The notes under the pieces are model-generated. The model did not search any database. It was not told where the DNA came from and saw nothing but the letters and a program-made list of their open reading frames with translations. A DNA stretch of 7,010 bases from Pseudomonadota bacterium. Its GTDB lineage: Bacteria > Bdellovibrionota_B > Oligoflexia > Oligoflexales > Bin106. A program made the position numbers and the translations under genes. This document shows, in pieces, positions 1-5,028 of the stretch; the stretch's first letter is position 1; the number at the start of each line of letters is the position of its first letter. The DNA is taken from contig JAPOQT010000149.1 in the NCBI GenBank assembly GCA_026710525.1, forward strand, positions 1-7,010, in the 5' to 3' direction.

Positions 1-854
1 CCATGTTGTATTTTGTGCAACCATCAACGCGAACATTCTTATCTTTTCAGTCAGCTTGCCAGATACTTGGCATGCAGTGTTCAGAAATACGTAACCCATC
101 CATTTCATCAGAAGCGAAGGGTGAACGGGTTGAGGATGCCATTAGAACGTTTTCTAGTTATGTTGATATTATTATTATGCGCTCACCTCTACCCGGACTC
201 TGTAGTAGGATGGCACAGATTTTAGATCAATCTAATCGCCCAGTCCCTATTATTAATGCGGGTTCTGGTCCTGATGAACACCCAACTCAGGCTCTACTAG
301 ACCTGTATACGTTGCATCGTGATTTTAAAAACTGTGGAGGTATATCAGGAAAAACCATATGCATGGTTGGTGATCTCAAGCATGGGCGTACGGTGCGGTC
401 ATTAGCTAGGATGCTGGTCCATTTTCCTAATATTCATATGATTTTTTCTTCGCCAAAAAACTTTGCGATCAAGGATGATATTCGAGACTATTTGAGTAAA
501 CAAAATCACATTACTTTTTCAGAGACGGAAGAGTTCGAGACTCTGTTGCCACAGTGTGACGCTTTATATATGACGAGAATTCAAGATGAGTGGCATTCGC
601 CCGGTGAAAGTTTTGATAAAGAGCGTTATCATCTTAAGTGGCATCATCTTAAGCAAATGAAAGAAAATGCTTTAATTCTTCATCCTTTTCCACGAAGAGA
701 AGAAATAGAAGTTAGGGTTGATCAGGATCCCAGAGCTAAATACTGGGAGCAAGAGCGTAACGGTATGTGGATCAGACTTGCTTTGATCAGTCAAATTCTT
801 AATGTGAGTGATGAGCTTTGTGATTATTATGACAAGGCGATAAACGAGTCATAA
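1..854 (+). CDS. pyrB: Aspartate carbamoyltransferase catalytic chain, 5'-truncated by window edge
   Basis: The enzyme joins carbamoyl phosphate and L-aspartate to give N-carbamoyl-aspartate in pyrimidine synthesis, in the cytoplasm. The frame is already open at base 1, and by comparison with E. coli PyrB (311 residues) about 45-50 N-terminal residues lie outside the window, so the ATG at base 3 is internal. Counting from that Met, one sees the carbamoyl-phosphate loop PSTRT (7-11), SSEAKGE (35-41) with the Lys84 equivalent K39, R60 (Arg105), HPTQ (93-96), GDLKHGRT (123-130), TRIQ (191-194) and LHPFPR (226-231), then a typical VDxxPRAxY...NGMxxRxAL end. Odd points are Q6 where E. coli has Glu50, W197 where it has Arg234, and F229 where it has Leu267. 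No regulatory-chain gene (pyrI) follows; a tRNA gene on the other strand lies 22 bases beyond the stop. Family assignment is secure; ornithine carbamoyltransferase is disfavoured by the TRIQ and HPFPR motifs. Confidence 0.95.
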   Translation, partial: MLYFVQPSTRTFLSFQSACQILGMQCSEIRNPSISSEAKGERVEDAIRTFSSYVDIIIMRSPLPGLCSRMAQILDQSNRPVPIINAGSGPDEHPTQALLDLYTLHRDFKNCGGISGKTICMVGDLKHGRTVRSLARMLVHFPNIHMIFSSPKNFAIKDDIRDYLSKQNHITFSETEEFETLLPQCDALYMTRIQDEWHSPGESFDKERYHLKWHHLKQMKENALILHPFPRREEIEVRVDQDPRAKYWEQERNGMWIRLALISQILNVSDELCDYYDKAINES

Positions 855-876
855 CGAAAGACAAGTCAAGAAAGTG

Positions 877-953
877 TGGCGGCCCCAGAGGGACTCGAAC
901 CCCCAACCCTCGATTTCGAAGACCGATATTCTATCCAGTTGAACTATAGGGCC
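877..953 (-). tRNA. tRNA-Arg (anticodon UCG), CCA encoded
   Basis: Read on the minus strand, the sequence folds as a complete tRNA. The acceptor stem GGCCCTA pairs with TGGGGCC (one G-T pair), followed by discriminator G and a genomically encoded CCA at 877-879. The D stem is GTTC/GAAT, the anticodon stem TCGGT/ATCGA with loop CTTCGAA, and the T stem GGGGG/CCCTC with loop TTCGAGT. The anticodon TCG is the complement of bases 917-919 and reads CGA codons as arginine. Without CCA the gene is 880-953. It converges with pyrB and is divergent from the racemase-like gene; no other tRNA is adjacent. I saw no clear terminator in the short gap after it, and only AT-rich, low-scoring promoter-like sequence before it. 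Confidence 0.95.
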
Positions 954-1002
954 ACAATATGTTTTGTACCTTATTTTTTCGGGTAACACCATAAAAAATA
1001 AC

Positions 1003-1008
1003 AGGAGA
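1003..1008 (+). promoter_or_regulatory. Ribosome binding site of the racemase-like gene
   Basis: AGGAGA lies five bases before the ATG at 1014. It is a strong Shine-Dalgarno and supports that start over the internal Met codon seven residues in. Confidence 0.8.
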
Positions 1009-1013
1009 TATCT

Positions 1014-1976
1014 ATGTCACTTCTGCGAGTAATGCCATTTCCTTCCCCTGACAGCGTTTTTTTTGATTCAGGTATTGGTGGATTACGAATGTTACGTGAG
1101 TGTATGAGGTTCTTTAATAACGAATTACGAGAGAGAGACCTCAACACTTATCCTGAAGTATATTTTGTTTACGTGGCTGATACAGTGCGATTTCCTTATT
1201 CACAAATGACTGTGGATCAAGTTCTGCAGCGTAAAGGAGAGCTGTTAGATTTTTTCTACCCGAAAGAACAGAGAAGCACTTTTCCTTTATTCAGGGTGTT
1301 TGCTTGTCATTCTCTTGCCTCCCATCAGCATAAGTTTGAAGTTGTTCGAAAAAGCCTGGCATCTTCTTTCAGTCTTAACATGATGCCAGCTATCAATGAA
1401 GTCATAGATCTTTCTACTAGCCAGCATATTCTCGTCCTTTGTACACCGATTACGGGTAAGTCTGCCTATGTGCAGCAAGTGCAGAATAACCTGCAACCAG
1501 GTCAGAATTGCGTGGTTGTATCGCCGAAAGAACTAGCAGCTTTATCGGAAGAGAGATTTTTTGCCCAGTCTCTTTTTCGTCACCAAAACATGGTTGATCA
1601 AGAAAATAAGATAGCTCAAGAAATTGAGCAAGCATTGCTTGATAACCCAAAAATTGATGTTATTTTACTCGCTTGTACTCATTATATTTTTTCAGAATCA
1701 TTCATTCATCAAGTAGCCTCGAAAACCCTAGGTATTCCTAAGGTGCCGATTGTTGATTCTGCTATGATTCGGTTAGCTCAAAACGAGGAGTATCTCATAT
1801 CAGTTTTAGATAAAATAATAGAAAACAACCCTTGTAACTCCTTGAAACCGAGTTTTCGGGTGATGATTTTCTCTGGTTATCAGCACAATCAGATCAAGAG
1901 GATAGTTAAGTATTTGCGTGATGACGGTTATCCTGTGGATATATCTCACTGTAATTTACAAACATGCTTGAGTTAG
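1014..1976 (+). CDS. Glutamate racemase-like protein (Asp/Glu racemase superfamily)
   Basis: Glutamate racemase (MurI) makes D-glutamate for peptidoglycan in the cytoplasm by a two-cysteine proton transfer. The 320-residue product keeps the family landmarks: FDSGIGGL (17-24) with D18/S19, VADTVRFPYS (54-63), first catalytic Cys C98, the TxxTxxSAY segment (144-152), a Glu in the 179-180 region where the family has its conserved Glu, second catalytic Cys in CTHY (221-224), and VDSA (247-250). It differs where substrate is bound: the usual ACNTA reads ACHSLA (97-102), so Asn and Thr become H99 and S100, and PYG becomes PYS (S63). At 320 residues it is longer than most MurI proteins (about 250-285), with the extra length mainly in insertions and a C-terminal tail after about 265. 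It is probably the cell's MurI, but could be a paralogue with another acidic amino acid as substrate, so no symbol is given. It starts 60 bases from the divergent tRNA gene and appears to be a single-gene unit. Confidence 0.85.
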   Translation: MSLLRVMPFPSPDSVFFDSGIGGLRMLRECMRFFNNELRERDLNTYPEVYFVYVADTVRFPYSQMTVDQVLQRKGELLDFFYPKEQRSTFPLFRVFACHSLASHQHKFEVVRKSLASSFSLNMMPAINEVIDLSTSQHILVLCTPITGKSAYVQQVQNNLQPGQNCVVVSPKELAALSEERFFAQSLFRHQNMVDQENKIAQEIEQALLDNPKIDVILLACTHYIFSESFIHQVASKTLGIPKVPIVDSAMIRLAQNEEYLISVLDKIIENNPCNSLKPSFRVMIFSGYQHNQIKRIVKYLRDDGYPVDISHCNLQTCLS

Positions 1977-2104
1977 TTATTTGTTTTTTTTCAGTAAGTC
2001 AGTTTAGCTAAGGTATGAATTATGTAATATCGTTACGATTTATGTGTTTTTGATTTTCCATGGTTAGTGAATGGAACTCGCTCAAGATGACTACTGATGG
2101 GTAA

Positions 2105-2128
2105 TCATGATCATGAGCTACTGAGCTA
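2105..2128. repeat. Perfect 12-base palindrome followed by a tandem 7-base repeat
   Basis: TCATGATCATGA (2105-2116) is its own reverse complement. It overlaps the first copy of TGAGCTA (2114-2120), which is repeated after one base at 2122-2128. The element ends 66 bases before the chosen start of the lipoprotein gene, which would suit an operator, but no known regulator site was recognised and chance cannot be excluded. Confidence 0.35.
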
Positions 2129-2182
2129 GGGTAATTTTTGTTTTATTCTGGTTGCTAGATTTTGGAAAACCCATCATTGAAA

Positions 2183-2187
2183 GAGGG
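2183..2187 (+). promoter_or_regulatory. Ribosome binding site deciding the lipoprotein start
   Basis: GAGGG lies seven bases before the ATG at 2195. The upstream in-frame TTG at 2162 has no such site and would put charged residues far ahead of the signal peptide, so 2195 is preferred. The later Met at 2207 has AGGA only three bases ahead. Confidence 0.6.
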
Positions 2188-2194
2188 CTTGTTA

Positions 2195-2965
2195 ATGATA
2201 GGACATATGATAAAAATAGTGATTTCGTCTCATTTATTTATCTATTTGCCATGTTTTCTGGTGGTGTTATCAGCCTGTACTCAGGCAAATGATCGGGTTG
2301 ACCTGAAAAAGGTAGTAGGTAATATTGATGCCAAAGTGGGATCACAACCCTCCGAATCTAAGACGGATGATGATGATTCAACTAAGAAGCTGACATTTCT
2401 TTTTGATTTAGTAAATCCCACGGAGTTTGATGCAACTTTCACTACTGGCGAAAATGGAAAAACTCTCGATCTTGGTTGTGGTGGTAATGATAATGATAGA
2501 GTTCAACCTGGTATACCTGAAAATCATAGAGAGTGTTTGACGTTATCATGTGTGTTTGTCGCTGCTAAAATAATTAAGGTTAATAAATCTGAAACAATAG
2601 AAATAGCTGGAGGCTTTGATGAGTCTGGTGTTGATTTTAAAGCTTCCTCGACAGCCGGTAAAATCACCGAAGACCAGCATATAACCTTTACCAGTTCCTC
2701 GGATAAAGTAAGGCAATTTAATGAGAGTAGCGCCGATTATAGGATGACTGTTAAGAGACGTTGTTTCGGTGGAGCTCACCAAAGCTATGATGATCTCAAT
2801 GCCATGGGGAAAGACAAGTATTTAGAGCTTGTGGGCAGTAATGACCCTGCAGACTGTGCTTTCTATGATGATCATGAGTGCATATTTTCCACAAGTGAAA
2901 AAGTAAGCTGCGAGCAGGGGTCATGTCATGTTGATGCTACAGTAGCAGTGGATGAGGGACCTTAA
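2195..2965 (+). CDS. Cysteine-rich lipoprotein of unknown function
   Basis: I do not recognise the family of this 256-residue product. With the ATG at 2195 it begins with a short signal peptide (one Lys, then a hydrophobic stretch about 8-25) ending in the lipobox LSAC, so C28 should be lipidated and the protein exported. The residue after Cys is Thr, not the Asp that retains lipoproteins in the inner membrane of enterobacteria. Residues 30-65 look like a polar linker with four Asp in a row (58-61). The rest is acidic and contains eight more Cys (95, 114, 119, 190, 221, 229, 239, 244), an even number suggesting disulfides formed outside the cytoplasm. No catalytic motif was seen. The gene stands alone, with spacers of about 200-330 bases on both sides, and faces the VWA gene tail to tail. 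Lipoprotein status is well supported; any function would be a guess. Confidence 0.8.
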   Translation: MIGHMIKIVISSHLFIYLPCFLVVLSACTQANDRVDLKKVVGNIDAKVGSQPSESKTDDDDSTKKLTFLFDLVNPTEFDATFTTGENGKTLDLGCGGNDNDRVQPGIPENHRECLTLSCVFVAAKIIKVNKSETIEIAGGFDESGVDFKASSTAGKITEDQHITFTSSSDKVRQFNESSADYRMTVKRRCFGGAHQSYDDLNAMGKDKYLELVGSNDPADCAFYDDHECIFSTSEKVSCEQGSCHVDATVAVDEGP

Positions 2966-3293
2966 TTGTCTCAAGATTCACCTCACTTTTAAACCATCAT
3001 GATTTAATTTTTTCTCGCTCTGATTCTGATGAGTCGTATCTAGATCATGGTCACTATAATCACAGACGTGGTTGTATTCGAGATATTGTGATTCCCCCAT
3101 GACTACTCATGAAAGACCAGAATTTTATGAAGTATATGACTCACAACGGTTAATGTCTTGATGCTGTTAACACGAGGTTACCCTCAGTAGATTAAGGAAT
3201 GTATTTACGAGAGGAGTACGAAGGATGGTGATCTTAATGATTAAACGCAGCAGATTCCGTTCAAGAGACGGCGTGACTATGACGAGAACGAAC
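2966..3293. other. Intergenic stretch between the convergent lipoprotein and VWA genes
   Basis: No convincing full-size gene is seen in these 328 bases. A weak AT stem TTAAA/TTTAA (2989-2993 and 3003-3007) followed by T's at 3008-3013 could end the lipoprotein transcript. An inverted repeat CATGA-CTAC-TCATG lies at 3098-3111. A 20-codon frame from the ATG at 3099 has no ribosome binding site. A frame open from 2956 to about 3102 lacks any start codon. Only the short basic frame beginning at 3225 has a good Shine-Dalgarno. I found no clear terminator for the VWA gene on the minus strand. Confidence 0.5.
2989..3013 (+). terminator. Possible weak terminator after the lipoprotein gene
   Basis: A five-pair AT-only stem (TTAAA/TTTAA) with a nine-base loop runs directly into six T's, 24 bases after the stop codon. 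Placement is right but the stem has no G-C pairs, so termination strength is doubtful. Confidence 0.25.
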
Positions 3294-3320
3294 TTACCGA
3301 CACGAAAGAGCATTAGTTGA
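3225..3320 (+). CDS. Possible small basic peptide (31 residues)
   Basis: An ATG at 3225 opens 31 codons ending in TGA at 3318-3320. AGAGGAG at 3210-3216 sits eight bases upstream and is a better Shine-Dalgarno than most annotated genes here have. The product is rich in Arg and Lys (KRSRFRSRDG around residues 7-16, and PTRK near the end) with a short hydrophobic start (MVILMI). It resembles no family I know. Its last 27 bases overlap the 3' end of the VWA gene on the opposite strand. It could be a real small protein, a remnant, or chance; no promoter was identified. Confidence 0.25.
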   Translation: MVILMIKRSRFRSRDGVTMTRTNLPTRKSIS

Positions 3321-4466
3321 TACAGCGCCATCGATAGCTTGTTCTAACAGTGAGCTATCTTCAATATAGATAACTTCACTACTCATGTTGTGCAGTAGGC
3401 CAGGATAGCGCAATGAACCATCCCCTAAGAGTTCTAAAAAATATTGCTCTTGAGTACCTGAATAACTCTGTAGCCAGTTGCTCGGTATAAAAGCAGTTCT
3501 CATATTCTCTAAATGTTTGTTTCTTAATCGTGTCTGGCTTTGCTTGCCCGTCATCATAATCGATAGAATTTTAGTATTTAGTTGCTTAAGTTGTTGGGCA
3601 ACCGCTAGGGTGTGTTTAGGATTTCTATCTGTTGGGTAGCCATCAGTGACAAAGACAACAACTTTTTGTTTACTAGTATCAGTGATTTGAGATAGCAACT
3701 GCAAGGCACTAGACAACCCTTCATTATAAGGAGTTACACCGGCAGGGGTACGGAGAACTTTCATATCATTTTTAATAGAACTTATGGCAGTAGGTGCCGA
3801 AGCATTATGCCACCGCACTGACACCTGATGAGACCTTGGAAAATGAGCAAAAGCGACAAAACTACTAGCTTGTCCGCCAGTCTTACCAATTTCACTTAAG
3901 ATGGAAATAGAGTAGCTCACGGCTTTTTCTCGTGCCGTTTCAGATTGACATTTTTTCACTGCGGTTTGGCCATGGCCGTACATCTTACCATTAGGACAGT
4001 CACTAAGTCGATGGGATTTAGAGTTATCGACGATAAACACGACATTCACCCCAACTCGAGAGGTTCCTGATGGACAGGAATCGACAACCTTAAACGAGCA
4101 AGAGGTCAGCTGATTAACGTAATCTAATGTTTTAAGAGTGACTTGATAGTTACCTTCCTGCTCGAAGGTGAATGTGTTAGGTGTTCCATCTTCACGCCGA
4201 ATGGTACCATTTTTTTGGACGAGATTAACATTGGCATTTTCAGGTCCTTGAATCACTTGTTGGATGCGACCTGAATACTTAGGTATGCCGCTTACCGAAA
4301 TACTAATCGGTGCTTTCGGATTCACCACAGCTGGTGACACGCCACAGGCTAAAGCGCCAAGCTCTTCATATTCAGAGTCATCAGCAAAATTTGCGTGTTT
4401 ACAAGCAACCGGCGATAGTAAGCAAAAAAAACACAGGGCAGAAAATAAGTAGTAAGTGTTCGTCAT
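3294..4466 (-). CDS. Exported VWA-domain protein, probable lipoprotein
   Basis: The 390-residue product starts with a signal peptide (hydrophobic about 5-20) ending in SPVAC. C22 could be lipidated, but Pro at position -3 makes a poor lipobox, so cleavage by ordinary signal peptidase is possible. Residues about 45-128 look like an Ig/PKD-like beta domain ending in GNYQVTL...CSFKV. Residues about 138-370 form a von Willebrand factor A domain with a complete metal-ion-dependent adhesion site: DNSKS (D147, S149, S151), T245 in GVTPYN, and D275 in FVTDG. Such domains bind protein partners through a divalent metal. An insert just after the first MIDAS motif carries C157 and C173, which could form a disulfide. 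The ATG lacks a strong Shine-Dalgarno. It lies 137 bases downstream of the BamE-like gene, in the same direction, and may be the last gene of that unit. The partner is unknown. Confidence 0.85.
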   Translation of the reverse strand: MTNTYYLFSALCFFCLLSPVACKHANFADDSEYEELGALACGVSPAVVNPKAPISISVSGIPKYSGRIQQVIQGPENANVNLVQKNGTIRREDGTPNTFTFEQEGNYQVTLKTLDYVNQLTSCSFKVVDSCPSGTSRVGVNVVFIVDNSKSHRLSDCPNGKMYGHGQTAVKKCQSETAREKAVSYSISILSEIGKTGGQASSFVAFAHFPRSHQVSVRWHNASAPTAISSIKNDMKVLRTPAGVTPYNEGLSSALQLLSQITDTSKQKVVVFVTDGYPTDRNPKHTLAVAQQLKQLNTKILSIMMTGKQSQTRLRNKHLENMRTAFIPSNWLQSYSGTQEQYFLELLGDGSLRYPGLLHNMSSEVIYIEDSSLLEQAIDGAVSTNALSCR

Positions 4467-4603
4467 GCTATTAATTCTGCTGTTGAAGTGGATGAGTTAT
4501 TAATCAAATATTCTCGGTCTTACTGAAGAAGATTTTACACTCTACTGTCGTATTATCGTAAGAAAAATCATAATGATAAATTTTTTTATTGGTTACCAAT
4601 GGA
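4467..4603 (-). promoter_or_regulatory. Spacer upstream of the VWA gene, possible promoter
   Basis: On the minus strand this AT-rich 137-base spacer holds TATGAT (complement of 4567-4572), one base off the -10 consensus, but no good -35 box at normal spacing. A near-perfect palindrome ATTGGTTACCAAT occupies 4588-4600. On the minus strand it is followed by A's, not T's, so it is not a terminator for the BamE-like gene; it could be an operator. No gene is seen here. Confidence 0.3.
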
Positions 4604-4978
4604 TTACTGAGAAGGTCCGGCTGATTTTTGTCGTGCTGATGATGGTTGTAACAAAGATTCATCAGAGCCTGTAGGACTACTGGTAAGATTATAGGAATGA
4701 ACCAACTGATTGTTATGCCAGAAAATACGGAGCTCTTTTCTAGCAATTTTTTGCCATAGAGAAACGCGAATATAGTAATATGTCCACATGGTTTTATTGT
4801 GACTCTGGCCGATCTCTTCAGGCATACCAAGTCGCTCTATCACCTGTTGTTGTGACGTCTTACCAACCTTCAGCCAATCAACATTGGTGGTGAAATCTTT
4901 ACCTAGTGATAGGCATCCAGTTAATAGGAGCGTAGTTACTAACAGGCAAACTATCTGAGAAATAAATGATCTGGCCAT
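4604..4978 (-). CDS. BamE/SmpA-like small outer-membrane lipoprotein
   Basis: The 124-residue product has a signal peptide (about 5-19) with a good lipobox, LTGC, so C22 should be lipidated. Residues 34-98 match the SmpA/OmlA/BamE pattern: L.VGKTS..QV..RLG.PEE (36-55), W.YYY (65-69), then L.IFW.NNQLV (83-93). BamE proper is an accessory of the BAM complex that folds outer-membrane beta-barrels. Many proteins share this fold without being BAM subunits, so the role is uncertain and no symbol is given. A Ser/Gln-rich tail of about 25 residues follows the domain. The start is supported by AGGAG (complement of 4985-4989) six bases before the ATG. It lies 50 bases downstream of mltG in the same direction, with no terminator seen between, so co-transcription is likely. 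Confidence 0.8.
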   Translation of the reverse strand: MARSFISQIVCLLVTTLLLTGCLSLGKDFTTNVDWLKVGKTSQQQVIERLGMPEEIGQSHNKTMWTYYYIRVSLWQKIARKELRIFWHNNQLVHSYNLTSSPTGSDESLLQPSSARQKSAGPSQ

Positions 4979-5028
4979 GATTTTCTCCTATGAATCTTGA
5001 TGTTTACTTAATCCTTGAGCTAACACAA

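Larger units (their letters stand above)
1977..2194 (+). other. Intergenic region between racemase-like and lipoprotein genes
   Basis: No gene is seen in these 218 bases. Eight T's at 1984-1991 follow the racemase-like stop. The inverted repeat just before them (TGTA/TACA near the end of the gene) is short and AT-rich, so at best this is a weak terminator. The stretch also contains AT-rich hexamers such as TAATAT (2025-2030) and TAGATT (2156-2161), but neither has a good -35 box at normal spacing. The most structured part is the palindrome and tandem repeat at 2105-2128, listed separately. Confidence 0.5.

Noticed and set aside
877..953. tRNA gene as an integration (att) site
   Set aside because: No repeat of the tRNA 3' end was seen elsewhere in the window, and there are no integrase or other mobile-element genes.
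1974..1991. T-run after the racemase-like gene as an intrinsic terminator
   Set aside because: The eight T's are real, but no stable GC-containing stem precedes them; the short AT inverted repeats nearby are too weak to call a terminator.
2107..2117. Eleven-base sequence ATGATCATGAG repeated at 2868-2878
   Set aside because: Several repeated 11-mers are expected by chance in about 7 kb, and the second copy lies inside a coding region.
2956..3102. Plus-strand frame open for about 49 codons, in the -1 frame relative to the end of the lipoprotein gene; possible frameshifted C-terminus
   Set aside because: There is no start codon in it, a stop precedes it at 2953-2955, no slippery sequence is evident, and the lipoprotein already ends sensibly with all its cysteines paired.
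3099..3161. Twenty-codon frame starting at the ATG at 3099
   Set aside because: Codons look plausible, but there is no ribosome binding site and the length is well within chance.
4504..4830. Minus-strand frame of about 108 codons overlapping the BamE-like gene
   Set aside because: It has no signal peptide, Shine-Dalgarno or recognisable domain, and it overlaps most of a frame that has a lipobox, a good ribosome binding site and a BamE-like pattern. A frameshift linking the two is not needed, because the BamE-like domain is already complete.
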